Below, one piece after another: positions 39,138 through 47,750 of a stretch of 64,000 bases of DNA (position 1 is its first letter; each line of letters begins with the position of its first letter). This stretch comes from Herbiconiux sp. SALV-R1 (lineage in GTDB: Bacteria > Actinomycetota > Actinomycetes > Actinomycetales > Microbacteriaceae): assembly GCF_013113715.1 (NCBI RefSeq), contig NZ_CP053344.1:2108001-2172000 (forward strand), in the 5' to 3' direction. A model generated the notes under the pieces. That model had not been told where the DNA came from and made no database searches. It was given only the letters and a program-made list of their open reading frames with translations. Made by a program: the position numbers and the translations under genes.

Positions 39138-39268
39138 CTCCTCGTTGTTGCGATTAGCCTTGATGTAGGCGCCTCCAGCTTAATCGCCCGCGCCTGACGT
39201 TCCGCCCCATCCGACCGTGCATCCCGACAGAGCATCCGACCGGGCGACCGACCACGAGAGGGTTCCGA

Positions 39269-39673
39269 GTGAGCACAGACCACGATCTGCTCGCCTCCCG
39301 CTACGGCCGCACCCCCGGTCGACGGATGCGCGGCCGCCTCATCGCCGGCATCGCCGGAGCGGGGGTGGCCGTGGTCATCGCGGCCTGGGTGGTGTGGGCG
39401 GGGCTCGACGGCACCAACGCCACGGTGGCGACGCAGGACACCGCGCACCGGGTGATCGACGACCGCAGCGTCGAGGTGTCGTTCGACGTCACCATCCCGG
39501 TCGGCGACACGGCGAGCTGCGTGGTGCAGGCACTCAGCGAGAAGTTCGCGGTGGTGGGCTGGAAGGTCATCGACGTTCCCGCCTCCGAGCGGGCGACGCA
39601 GTCGTTCAGCGAGCTGGTGCGCACCAGCGAACTGGCCACGACGGGTTTGATTTACGACTGCTGGCTCACATAG
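39269..39673 (+). CDS. DUF4307 domain-containing membrane-anchored protein
   Basis: Protein of 134 residues: LASRYGRTPGRRMRGR at the start, one helix (about 24-44), then an extracellular domain with SVEVSFDVTIPVGDTASCVVQALSEKFAVVGWKVIDVP and two Cys. The family sits next to mca and greA across actinobacteria; function unknown. GTG 39269 has GAGAGGG 6 bases upstream. Divergent from mca. Confidence 0.88.
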   Translation: MSTDHDLLASRYGRTPGRRMRGRLIAGIAGAGVAVVIAAWVVWAGLDGTNATVATQDTAHRVIDDRSVEVSFDVTIPVGDTASCVVQALSEKFAVVGWKVIDVPASERATQSFSELVRTSELATTGLIYDCWLT

Positions 39674-39734
39674 GCTTTCCTGATCGTCCGGGCCGGTTCG
39701 GCCTGGGCGCACGTGTGTTCGAGGGAGAAGTCCG

Positions 39735-40220
39735 ATGTCCGATGGCACCGTCACCTGGCTCACCCAGGAGGCCTACGACCGCCTCGCGAACGAGCTCGAA
39801 GAGCTGAGCGGCCCGGCCCGCATCGAGATCGCCAAGCGCATCGAGCAGGCGCGCGAAGAAGGCGACCTCAAGGAGAACGGCGGCTACCACGCCGCGAAGG
39901 ACGAGCAGGGCAAGATCGAGGCGCGCATCCGTCAGCTCACGCAGCTGCTGCGCACCGCCGAGGTGGGCGAGACTCCTGAGAGCCACGGCGTGGTCGAGCC
40001 CGGAGTCGTCGTGACCGCGCTGGTGGCGGGCGGCGAGGAGAAGTTCCTCCTCGGCAGCCGCGAGATCGCCGGCAACACCGACCTCGATGTCTACAGCGAG
40101 CAGAGCCCGCTCGGCGCCGCCATCCTCGGCCTCAAGATCGGCGAGAAGACCACCTACCAGGCCCCCAACGGCCGCGACATCACCGTCGAGATCACCGACG
40201 TCGCCACCTTCACCGGCTGA
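39735..40220 (+). CDS. greA: Transcription elongation factor GreA
   Basis: Rescue factor of 161 residues for backtracked RNA polymerase. The N-terminal coiled coil carries the acidic tip in EQAREEGDLKENGGYHAAKDEQG; the C-terminal FKBP-like domain ends GLKIGEKTTYQAPNGRDITVEI. The N-terminal WLTQEAYDRLANELEEL is standard. Start ATG 39735. Followed by a hairpin terminator. Confidence 0.97.
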   Translation: MSDGTVTWLTQEAYDRLANELEELSGPARIEIAKRIEQAREEGDLKENGGYHAAKDEQGKIEARIRQLTQLLRTAEVGETPESHGVVEPGVVVTALVAGGEEKFLLGSREIAGNTDLDVYSEQSPLGAAILGLKIGEKTTYQAPNGRDITVEITDVATFTG

Positions 40221-40245
40221 CCCGCCGGCCCGCCGGGCGGGTCAA
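40219..40245 (+). terminator. Hairpin terminator of greA
   Basis: GACCCGCC (40219-40226) pairs with GGCGGGTC (40236-40243), 9-base loop, starting inside the stop codon and followed by AATT. Confidence 0.65.
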
Positions 40246-40268
40246 TTGGCGCATCCACAGCCTCTCAC

Positions 40269-40634
40269 TCAGCGGCAGAGGATCTCCCCGTCCGGCCCTG
40301 GCCAAGCCGAGCACCAGTCGAAGTTGTAGTAGTACTTCAAGAAGAACGCGTCTGAATCCGTCACTTGAGATCCGTCGCGCTTGGAGAACGCCCAGTATTC
40401 GGAACCCGTAACTTGGTAACCCGCGTAATAGTCCAATGGTCCGCCCGGGCCCCACGGGCCCCAACCACCTCCGCCGGTTCCGTTGCCCAAGGGACCCGTC
40501 TGGCACCCCCCGTAGGGCGACTCGACGCAGGCAGGAGGGTCGGTCGTCTCGGCGTGGGCGGCTGCGGGCGCCAGGACGAGGGCGAAGGCGGATAGGGCGG
40601 CCGCGGTCACAGCGGCCATTCTGATTCGGATCAT
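40269..40634 (-). CDS. Small secreted protein, Gly/Trp-rich, unknown function
   Basis: Protein of 121 residues with a Sec signal peptide (MIRIRMAAVTAAALSAFALV, cleavage after AHA). The mature part of about 93 residues begins ETTDPP, has four Cys (CVESPYGGC near its start, then two near its end), a GGGGWGPWGPGG stretch and many aromatic residues (LKYYYNFDWCSAW). Two disulfides are likely. ATG 40634 is chosen from the signal peptide and a -10 box 6 bases before it. G+C is lower here than in neighbours (for example CTGATTCGGATC), which hints at recent acquisition. No family recognised. Confidence 0.7.
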   Translation of the reverse strand: MIRIRMAAVTAAALSAFALVLAPAAAHAETTDPPACVESPYGGCQTGPLGNGTGGGGWGPWGPGGPLDYYAGYQVTGSEYWAFSKRDGSQVTDSDAFFLKYYYNFDWCSAWPGPDGEILCR

Positions 40635-40640
40635 GCAGTG

Positions 40641-40646
40641 ACGATA
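40641..40646 (-). promoter_or_regulatory. -10 box for a leaderless secreted-protein gene
   Basis: TATCGT, 6 bases before ATG 40634, with no ribosome-binding sequence in between. Confidence 0.4.
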
Positions 40647-40730
40647 AGAACGTCGAGAGCGGGTATGACCCGAGTATTTTCTGCTCACGCGGAGAGGCAC
40701 GGTGCGCGGGCACCGGCTGACCCGCCGGGG

Positions 40731-40804
40731 CCCCGCGCGCTAGGTGCGGGGCGACGCAACGGGGCGCGCGGCCCGGCTGCGACCCTCGCGCGCTAGGCGC
40801 GAGG
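40731..40804 (-). terminator. Twin hairpins with identical GCTAG loop after ilvA
   Basis: Hairpin A: CCTCGCGC (40784-40791) with GCGCGAGG (40797-40804). Hairpin B: CCCCGCGC (40731-40738) with GTGCGGGG (40744-40751). Both have the loop GCTAG on the plus strand and lie 14 and 67 bases after the ilvA stop. Probably a double terminator. Confidence 0.6.
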
Positions 40805-40818
40805 CGCGGGCACCGCCG

Positions 40819-42084
40819 CTACTGCTCGATGCGGAGTTCGAAGCCGGCGTCGCGGAGTTTGGCGATGACCTGGTCGCGGTGTTCGGGGCCGCGGGTCTCG
40901 ATGTGCAGCTCGAGCTCGACCTGGCTGATCTGCAGGCCCTTGCCGTGGCGGGTGTGCAGCACCTCCACGACGTTGGCGTTCGCCTCGGCGACGAGCTCGG
41001 CCGTGCGCGCCAGCTGGCCGGGGCGGTCGGGCAGCATGATGCGCAGCTTCAGGTAGCGGTCTGACGCCGCGAGGCCGTGGCTGATGACGCGCTGCATGAG
41101 CAGCGGATCGATGTTGCCGCCCGAGAGCACCACGACAGCGGTGCCGGCGTCGACGATCTTGCCCGAGAGCATCGCCGCGACGCCCACCGCACCGGCGGGC
41201 TCGACGACCTGTTTGGCGCGCTCGAGCAGCAGCAGCAGCGCCCGGGCGGTGTCGGCCTCCGACACCGTGACGACCTCGTCGACGAGCTCGGTGATGATGT
41301 CGAAGTTGAGCAGGCCCGGCTTCGACACGTGGATGCCGTCGGCGATGGTGGGGCTCGTCGTGATCTCGACAGGCTCCCCCGCCGCGAGCGAGGGCGGGTA
41401 GGCGGCGGCGTTCGCCGCCTGCACCCCGATGACCCGCACGGTGCGCCCGGTCTGCGCCGCGCGCTGCTTCACCGCACTCGCGATACCGGAGATGAGACCG
41501 CCGCCTCCGATGGGGACCACGATGGTGTCGGCATCCGGAACCTGGTCGAGGATCTCGAGCCCGAGCGTCGCCTGCCCCGTCACGACGTCGATGTGGTCGA
41601 ACGGAGGGATGACCACGGCGCCGGTCGCCGCGGCGAACTCCGCTGCCGCCCGCAGCGCCTCCTCGACCGAGTGGCCGCGCAGGATGACGTCGGCGCCGTA
41701 GTTGCGCGTCGCCTGCAGCTTCGGCAGCGGTACGCCGATGGGCATGAAGATGGTCGCCTTGATGCCGAGCTCGCGCGCCGCGAACGCCACACCCTGCGCG
41801 TGGTTGCCCGCCGACGCGGCCACGACTCCGCGCGCCTTCTCGTCGTCGCTGAGGCTCGAGATGCGGTTGTAGGCGCCGCGGATCTTGTACGACCCCGTGC
41901 GCTGCAGGTTCTCGCACTTCATGTACACCGGCGAGCCGATGATCTCGGCGAGAAAACGCGAGCTCTCCATGGGCGTGACCTGCGCCACGCGCCCCACGCG
42001 CTCGCGCGCCGACTCGATGTCGGCGAGCAGCGGAGCCGCGGAGACGGCGGTGGTGACGCGGCGCGAGAAGTCGGTGTCAGTCAT
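40819..42084 (-). CDS. ilvA: Threonine ammonia-lyase (threonine dehydratase) with ACT domain
   Basis: PLP enzyme of 421 residues making 2-oxobutyrate for isoleucine. The PLP lysine is in RTGSYKIRGAYNR; the glycine loop is VVPIGGGGLISG. A single C-terminal ACT domain (LKLRIMLPDRPGQLARTAELVAEANANVVEVLH) suggests allosteric control by isoleucine or valine. Its start overlaps the end of the AI-2E-type permease gene by 8 bases, so the two are read together. Confidence 0.95.
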   Translation of the reverse strand: MTDTDFSRRVTTAVSAAPLLADIESARERVGRVAQVTPMESSRFLAEIIGSPVYMKCENLQRTGSYKIRGAYNRISSLSDDEKARGVVAASAGNHAQGVAFAARELGIKATIFMPIGVPLPKLQATRNYGADVILRGHSVEEALRAAAEFAAATGAVVIPPFDHIDVVTGQATLGLEILDQVPDADTIVVPIGGGGLISGIASAVKQRAAQTGRTVRVIGVQAANAAAYPPSLAAGEPVEITTSPTIADGIHVSKPGLLNFDIITELVDEVVTVSEADTARALLLLLERAKQVVEPAGAVGVAAMLSGKIVDAGTAVVVLSGGNIDPLLMQRVISHGLAASDRYLKLRIMLPDRPGQLARTAELVAEANANVVEVLHTRHGKGLQISQVELELHIETRGPEHRDQVIAKLRDAGFELRIEQ

Positions 42085-43369
42085 GCGGGGAGGGTTCTTT
42101 CTGCGGGGGTGTCGACAGAGCGGGACGATCGGATGCGCGCCACGCTCCCCCGGCGACGTAGGCGATCATGACGTTGAGGGTGGCGACCAGCGGCACCGCG
42201 AAGAAGGCCCCGGCGATGCCGGCCACCATCGAGCCGCCGGCGACGGCGAGCACGACGGCGAGAGGGTGCACCTTCACGGCCGTGCCCATGACGAAGGGCT
42301 GCAGCACGTGGCCCTCGAGCTGCTGCACGAGCAGCACGACGCCGAGCATGATGAGCGCGATGACCCAGCCGTTGTAGACCAGCGCGATGAACACCGCGAC
42401 GGCACCGGTGACCACGGCTCCGATGATGGGGATGAACGAGCCGAGGAACACGAGCACGCCGATGGGGATCGCGAGCGGCACACCCAGGATGGCGGCGCCC
42501 ACGGCGATGCCCACCGCGTCGACCGACGCGACGAGGATCTGCACCTTCACGAAGTTCTGCAGCGTGCGCCAGCCGGCCCGGCCCGCCCCGTCGGTGGCCG
42601 CGCGGGCCTTGCGCGGGAAGAGCTTGACGAGCCACGACCAGATGCGCTCACCGTCGATGAGGATGAAGAGGGTCGAGAACAGCACCAGCAGCACGCCGGC
42701 CAGCACGTGGCCGATGCTCGAGCCGACCGCTGCGGCGCCGGAGAGGAGGCTTTGGCTGTCTTGCTGGATGGTCTGCCAGATCTGCGCCACGTAGGAGTTG
42801 AAGTCGTCTTCGGAGACCTGCAGCGGCGACTGGGCCAGGAAGGCCTTGAGGTCGTTGTAGGAGGCGACCGTCTGGTTCTTCAGGTCGTCGAAGCCCGACG
42901 ACACCTGGGTGGCGACGAGGAAGACTAGACCGGCGACCACCACGAGCGTGCTCAGCTCGGCCACCGTGACCGCGAGCCACTTCGGCCAGTGGTGCCGCAC
43001 CAGGAAGTTCTTGAACGGCACCAGGAGCGCCGAGAGCACCACGGCCAGCATGAGCGGGATGACCAGGAACCGCAGTTGCACGATGAGGAAGCCGAACACC
43101 GCGAGGGCTCCGACGAGCACCAGGATGCGCCACGACCAGGCCCCGGCGATCTGCATGCCCATCGGCACCGAGTCGAGCGCCGTGCGCGAGGCGAGCTCGA
43201 CGGGCGGCGCGGGCCGCGCGACGCGCGGGGCGGGCTCGGCACGCGGGGCCGATGCGGGGCGCGGAGACGTCGGCGGCGGGGTGGGAGCGCCCTGCTCGGC
43301 GGCGCTCTCGGCGCGCGCCGAGAACAGGCGCTTCAGCAGGCCACGGCGCGGTCGACCGGTCTCGGACAT
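42077..43369 (-). CDS. AI-2E family transporter (PerM/YdiK type)
   Basis: Membrane protein of 430 residues. About 65 hydrophilic Pro/Ala-rich residues precede eight helices in the AI-2E pattern: paired helices at about 78-118, a soluble stretch (SSGFDDLKNQTVASYNDLKAFLAQ), then LLVLFSTLFILIDGERIWSWLVKLFP, GVLVFLGSFIPIIGAVVTGAVAVFIALVYNGW and the C-terminal PLAVVLAVAGGSMVAGIAGAFFAVP. Family members are proposed exporters; the substrate here is unknown. ATG 43369 is 6 bases after a TACAAT box (leaderless). Confidence 0.92.
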   Translation of the reverse strand: MSETGRPRRGLLKRLFSARAESAAEQGAPTPPPTSPRPASAPRAEPAPRVARPAPPVELASRTALDSVPMGMQIAGAWSWRILVLVGALAVFGFLIVQLRFLVIPLMLAVVLSALLVPFKNFLVRHHWPKWLAVTVAELSTLVVVAGLVFLVATQVSSGFDDLKNQTVASYNDLKAFLAQSPLQVSEDDFNSYVAQIWQTIQQDSQSLLSGAAAVGSSIGHVLAGVLLVLFSTLFILIDGERIWSWLVKLFPRKARAATDGAGRAGWRTLQNFVKVQILVASVDAVGIAVGAAILGVPLAIPIGVLVFLGSFIPIIGAVVTGAVAVFIALVYNGWVIALIMLGVVLLVQQLEGHVLQPFVMGTAVKVHPLAVVLAVAGGSMVAGIAGAFFAVPLVATLNVMIAYVAGGAWRASDRPALSTPPQKEPSPHD

Positions 43370-43375
43370 GAGCCA

Positions 43376-43381
43376 ATTGTA
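43376..43381 (-). promoter_or_regulatory. -10 box for a leaderless AI-2E-family gene
   Basis: TACAAT, 6 bases before ATG 43369; the same hexamer and nearly the same spacing as lgt. It lies in the 53-base gap after the ABC operon. Confidence 0.55.
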
Positions 43382-43422
43382 AGAGCGTGCGTATGCGCCC
43401 GCCCGCATGTGCGCCGAGAACG

Positions 43423-44583
43423 TCAGCCGGCGCGACGTTCGACGGCGACCGGCGCTCCCGCGAAGGTGAGCACGAGCCGGTCGTCGACCGCCGGGGCGAA
43501 GCCGGCGGCGTGCTGCACTGAGACCACCGTCCCGTCTTCCAGCGCCACGGAGGTGCGGCGGTAAGAGCCGAGGAAGCTCGTCGCCACGACCTCCACCGGC
43601 AGCCCGTCGCCCGAGTGCGAGCCCGCCCCGGAGGCCGCGACCGCCCCGTCCCCCGCGACCGCCCCGGCCTCCGCGACCGCCAGCCCAAGGTCTTCGGGCC
43701 GCACGAACGCGACGACCTCGCCGTCGGGCGTCGACGCGTCGATGAGCGGCAGCCGCACGCCGTCGAGCTCGACCGCACCGCCCGAGACGACACCGGGGAG
43801 CCGGTTGGTCTGCCCCACGAACTCGGCGACGAACGGCGTGGCCGCCCGCCCGTACAGCACCTCGGGAGCCCCGATCTGCTCGATGCGCCCGGCCCGCATC
43901 ACGGCGACCCGGTCGGCGACCGCGAGGGCCTCTTCCTGGTCGTGCGTGACGAACACCGTCGTGATGCCGAACTCGCGCTGGATGCGCCGGATCTCGTCGC
44001 GCAACTGCACCCGCACCCGCGCGTCGAGCGCCGAGAGCGGCTCGTCGAGCAGCAGCACCCGGGGCTCGGTGACGAGCGCGCGGGCGAGCGCGACGCGCTG
44101 CTGCTGCCCGCCGGAGAGCTCGTGGGCGTAGCGGGTGCCCATGCCGCCGAGGCCCACCATCTCCAACGCGGCAGCCGCGCGGTCGCGACGTTCCTTCGGG
44201 GCGACCTTGCGCATCCGGAGCCCGAACTCCACGTTCGACTGCGCCGTCATGTGAGGGAACAGCGAGTACGACTGGAACACCATGCCGATGTCGCGGCGCC
44301 GAGCGGGCACGCCCGAGACATCGCGCCCGTCGACGAGCACCTCGCCCGCCGTCGCCGTCTCCAGGCCCGCGAGCACACGGAGCGCGGTGGTCTTGCCGCA
44401 GCCGCTCGGGCCGAGCAGGGCCACGAACTCGCCGGGTTCGATGACGAGGTCGATGCCGTCGAGGCCGCGGTGTCCGCCCGGGAACTCCTTCTCGATGCCG
44501 CGCAGCTCTACCCGCGAGCCGGTGGCGGCGGGGGTGGTGGAGGCGGGGGCCGAGGTGTCGGGGCGGTCGATCGAGATCGTCAT
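43423..44583 (-). CDS. ABC transporter ATP-binding protein (PotA/FbpC type)
   Basis: ATPase of 386 residues powering the importer coded upstream. Walker A GPSGCGKTT, Q-loop VFQSYSLFPHM, signature ELSGGQQQRVALARAL, Walker B VLLLDEPLSALDAR and H-loop THDQEEAL are complete; a TOBE domain follows from about residue 265. The ATPase matches the group shared by iron(III), spermidine/putrescine and 2-aminoethylphosphonate importers. Start ATG 44583 overlaps the permease stop by 4 bases. Confidence 0.95.
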   Translation of the reverse strand: MTISIDRPDTSAPASTTPAATGSRVELRGIEKEFPGGHRGLDGIDLVIEPGEFVALLGPSGCGKTTALRVLAGLETATAGEVLVDGRDVSGVPARRRDIGMVFQSYSLFPHMTAQSNVEFGLRMRKVAPKERRDRAAAALEMVGLGGMGTRYAHELSGGQQQRVALARALVTEPRVLLLDEPLSALDARVRVQLRDEIRRIQREFGITTVFVTHDQEEALAVADRVAVMRAGRIEQIGAPEVLYGRAATPFVAEFVGQTNRLPGVVSGGAVELDGVRLPLIDASTPDGEVVAFVRPEDLGLAVAEAGAVAGDGAVAASGAGSHSGDGLPVEVVATSFLGSYRRTSVALEDGTVVSVQHAAGFAPAVDDRLVLTFAGAPVAVERRAG

Positions 44584-45482
44584 GCTCTCGCTTTCTGTGA
44601 GGAGGTGGGGATGCGGCCGCGGCGACTCGCCGACGCGTCACGGCGCCTGGCCGACGGGCCACGCCTCGATGAGGGGCCGGGACCGCGGGCACCGATGAAG
44701 CCGATGGCGAGCAGCAGCACGAACGCGAACACGAGCGCCAGCACCGCGAAGATGATCGACACGAACGGATCGGCCTTGCTCACGATGACGAGCGCCGTCT
44801 GCAGGTTCACCCGGTTGAGCAGCGCGGCGATGGTGTACTCGCCGAGCACCACGGCCACCGAGATGAACGACGCGGCGAGAAGTCCGCGCCGGATGTTGGG
44901 CACCACGACCCGCAGCAGGATGGTGGGCCAGCCCGCACCGAGCGTGCGCGCCGCCTCGCTGAGCGTGACCACGTCGACGGCCTGCAGGTTGGTCTGGATG
45001 GCGCGGTAGGCGTAGGGCAGCACGATGACGCCGTAGGCGAAGGCGAGCGGCCACACCCCCGAGCCGAACAGGCGCGCCACCACCGAGTAGACCGGCGCGA
45101 GCCCCACCACGAGCACGATGGCCGGGATCGTGATGGGCAGCAGGCAGACGAACTCGAGCATGCGCTGCAGCTGGGGGAAACGGATGCGCACCAGCACCAT
45201 CGTGGGCACCAGCAGCACCAGCATGATCGCCACCGTGACCACGGCGAGCAGCAGCGAGTTGGTGAGCCCGGTGAGGATCGGCTTGTACTCCCCCGTCAGC
45301 CCCGTGCTGAACACCGCGGCCCATCGGCTGAGGTCGTAACCGCCCTCGAGGCCCCGCCGCATGGTGAACTCGAGCATCGCGACGATCGGCACCAGGAAGA
45401 GCCCGCCGATGACGGCGACGATCAGCCAGCGGGTGACGCGGCTCGGCCCCGGGTGCACCGACCCGGCGCTCACCGCTGCCAC
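44580..45482 (-). CDS. ABC transporter permease (second of two)
   Basis: Permease of 300 residues with six helices and the EAA loop (TLSEAARTLGAGWPTILLRVVVPNI). Odd: a tail of about 35 residues after the last helix (GPSSRRGPSARRRDASASRRGRIP), strongly basic and absent from most homologues. GTG 45482 overlaps the end of the first permease gene by 13 bases. Confidence 0.93.
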   Translation of the reverse strand: MAAVSAGSVHPGPSRVTRWLIVAVIGGLFLVPIVAMLEFTMRRGLEGGYDLSRWAAVFSTGLTGEYKPILTGLTNSLLLAVVTVAIMLVLLVPTMVLVRIRFPQLQRMLEFVCLLPITIPAIVLVVGLAPVYSVVARLFGSGVWPLAFAYGVIVLPYAYRAIQTNLQAVDVVTLSEAARTLGAGWPTILLRVVVPNIRRGLLAASFISVAVVLGEYTIAALLNRVNLQTALVIVSKADPFVSIIFAVLALVFAFVLLLAIGFIGARGPGPSSRRGPSARRRDASASRRGRIPTSSQKARA

Positions 45483-46390
45483 CTCGCGGCACGTCGCATG
45501 AGCAGGGAGTAGAGGGCCATCACGACCACCATCACGACGATCATGCCGAGGGCGAGCGCCCCGGCGAGGTTCTCGCGCCCGAGCACGGTCTCACTGGTGA
45601 GCGCGCCGCGGATCTGCAGCGGCACGATCTGCGATCCCTGGCTGGTGAGCGCCGCCGCCGTCGCGAACGACGAGAACGCGTTGGCGAACAGCAGCAGCAG
45701 GCAGCCCACGAAGGAGGGCAGCAGCACCGGGGCGCCGATGTAGCGCCAGTAGCCCGCGCCGCTGCCGCCGAGCATCGCGTTGGCCTCGGCCCACTGCGGT
45801 TTCAGCCCCTCGAGGGCGGGCAGGAAGGTGATGATCATGAGCGGAACCTGGAAGTAGATGTAGGGCAGGATGAGCCCGGGCGCCTCGTAGAGCCAGACGC
45901 CATTCGCGAAGATGTCGATGCCCACCGTGTCGCGCAGGAAGATCGTGATCATGCCCTGGATGCCGATGGTCGCCACGAAGGCGAAGGCGAGCATCACGCC
46001 GCCGAACTGGGCGAGCACGCCGCTCGCCGCATCCACCACCGAGCGCAGGATGCCGGTGGGCTTGGCGCCGATGAGCGCGTAGCAGAATAGGGCGCCCAGC
46101 ACGGCACCGACCGCCGCGGTGAGGGCGGAGAGCCAGAGCGAGTTGCCGAAGGTGCTGAGGATGACCGGGTCGCCGAGGGCGGCGATGTTGTCGAGGGTGA
46201 ACGCGCCGTCTCCGTCGACGAACCCGGTGACCAGGGCGATCACCGTGGGCAGCGCGAGGAACAGCACGATGTAGGCGGTGAAGGGCACGAGCCCCAGCAT
46301 GCTGCCGTTCAGGAGCGTGCGGGCCCGCGCCCGGGAGCCCCGGGCAGGCGCGGTGGCCTGCCCGGGGCTCAGGGCGACGGTGTCGGTCAC
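45470..46390 (-). CDS. ABC transporter permease (first of two)
   Basis: Permease of 306 residues, six helices, EAA loop around ALEGLKPQWAEANAMLGGSGAGYWRYIGAPVLLP. GTG 46390 overlaps the stop of the binding-protein gene by 4 bases (GTGA), which decides the start over GTG or ATG codons further up. Works with the neighbouring permease as heterodimer. Confidence 0.93.
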   Translation of the reverse strand: MTDTVALSPGQATAPARGSRARARTLLNGSMLGLVPFTAYIVLFLALPTVIALVTGFVDGDGAFTLDNIAALGDPVILSTFGNSLWLSALTAAVGAVLGALFCYALIGAKPTGILRSVVDAASGVLAQFGGVMLAFAFVATIGIQGMITIFLRDTVGIDIFANGVWLYEAPGLILPYIYFQVPLMIITFLPALEGLKPQWAEANAMLGGSGAGYWRYIGAPVLLPSFVGCLLLLFANAFSSFATAAALTSQGSQIVPLQIRGALTSETVLGRENLAGALALGMIVVMVVVMALYSLLMRRAARWQR

Positions 46391-47526
46391 TGGACGGCGG
46401 CCGCCCACGTCGTGCCGAGCAGCTCGGCCGCGGCGGCGGCCTGGTCGGCGTCGGGCACGACGGTCTCGCCGTCGATCACGGGAAGCGCGTTGTAGAGCTC
46501 CTCGTCAATGGTGCCGGCCTCGGCCATGGCCTCGGCGCGCACCGGGCGGGCGCCGCCCGCGAGCCAGAGGTTCTGCGCCTCGTCGCTGTAGAGGAACTCC
46601 TGCCAGAGGCGCGCGGCGGCGGGGTGCGGCGCGTCGACGTTCACGGCCTGGTTGTAGTAGCCGGCGTAGCCGGTGCCGGGGAGCACCGTCACCTCCCAGT
46701 TGCGCTGACCCTCGAGGTCGGTGCCGTAGCCCACGTTGAGGTAGTCCCAGTCGAGCACGACGGGGGTCTCGCCCGAGGCGATGGTGGCGGGGGTCGGGTC
46801 GATCTTCAGGAAGTTGCCCGCCTTGTTGAGCTCGGAGAAGAAGTCGATGCCGGGCTGGAAGTCGTCGACCGACCCGCCGTTCTGCACGGCCGCCATGCCG
46901 ACCGCGGCGAACGCGGCGCCGGCCTGGGTCGGGTCGCCGTTGATGGCGACCTTGCCCTTGTAGGCGTCGCCCAGCAGGTCTTTCAGGCTCGTGGGCTCGG
47001 GAACGGCGTCGGGGTCGTAGCCGATGGCCATGTAGCCGCCGTAGTCGCCCACCCAGAGGCCCGACTGCTCCTTGAGCGCATCCGGGATGTCGTCCCAGGT
47101 CGCCACCTGGTAGGGCGCGAACTGGTCGGTGTTGGCGAGCGCCACGGCGGCGCCCACGTCGAAGACGTCGGGGGCGGTGTCCTGGCCGGCGAGGCTCTGC
47201 GCGGCCTGGATCTCCTCGGCGCTCGACGCGTCGGGGGTGGCCTCGTTGATGGTGATCTCGGGGTACTTCTCGGCGAAGGCGTCGAGCACGGCGCCGTAGT
47301 TCGCCCAGTCGCGCGGCAGCGCGATGACGTTGAGGGCGCCCTCGGCCTTGGCGGCCTCCTCGAGCCCGGCGAGGCCGCCGAAGGCCTCGAGGTTCGTGGC
47401 GGTGGCGGCGTCGACGCCGGAGGCGCCGGTCGAGGATGCGGTGGCGTCTGACGAGCATCCGCCGAGTGCGAGGGCAAGGGCTGCGGCGACGGCGGTACCG
47501 GCGATCGCGAGGCGCTTGGTGTGCAA
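46387..47526 (-). CDS. ABC transporter substrate-binding lipoprotein (iron/polyamine/phosphonate-like)
   Basis: Lipoprotein of 379 residues. Signal KRLAIAGTAVAAALALALGGCSS has the lipobox Cys at about residue 23; the mature part follows the type-2 periplasmic fold (GALNVIALPRDWANYGAVLDAFAEKYPEITINEATP, DVFDVGAAVALA, LDWDYLNVGYG). The start is TTG 47526 with GGAGGA 8 bases upstream; no ATG fits. It leads a four-gene operon with end overlaps. Which of iron, polyamine, phosphonate or another ligand is bound cannot be decided. Confidence 0.92.
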   Translation of the reverse strand: MHTKRLAIAGTAVAAALALALGGCSSDATASSTGASGVDAATATNLEAFGGLAGLEEAAKAEGALNVIALPRDWANYGAVLDAFAEKYPEITINEATPDASSAEEIQAAQSLAGQDTAPDVFDVGAAVALANTDQFAPYQVATWDDIPDALKEQSGLWVGDYGGYMAIGYDPDAVPEPTSLKDLLGDAYKGKVAINGDPTQAGAAFAAVGMAAVQNGGSVDDFQPGIDFFSELNKAGNFLKIDPTPATIASGETPVVLDWDYLNVGYGTDLEGQRNWEVTVLPGTGYAGYYNQAVNVDAPHPAAARLWQEFLYSDEAQNLWLAGGARPVRAEAMAEAGTIDEELYNALPVIDGETVVPDADQAAAAAELLGTTWAAAVQ

Positions 47527-47737
47527 GGGAGTTCCTCCATCGTGCGGCCCGTGGCCGCCCGCGCTGTGTGCGGGCTGTTCTGTGCCGTCGGGCCGACTCC
47601 TGCACGGTAGGGGCGGCGGGAGACGCGTCGCCGACGGGGCTGTGAACCGCGGATGAACGACCGGTGTCTGCGGTGGCCGGCCCGCGCATCCGTTCGCTGC
47701 CGGTGCCGATGTCGCTGCCGGTGTCGGTGGCGCTCGG

Positions 47738-47743
47738 TAGGCT
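47738..47743 (+). promoter_or_regulatory. -10 box for a leaderless ycaQ-like gene
   Basis: TAGGCT, 7 bases before ATG 47751. No Shine-Dalgarno sequence. Confidence 0.5.
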
Positions 47744-47750
47744 CGCCTCG

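Noticed and set aside
43370-44692. N-terminal extension of the AI-2E-type transporter to 871 codons
   Set aside because: The upstream part is a wrong frame of the ABC ATPase gene; ATG 43369 with its -10 box is the natural start.
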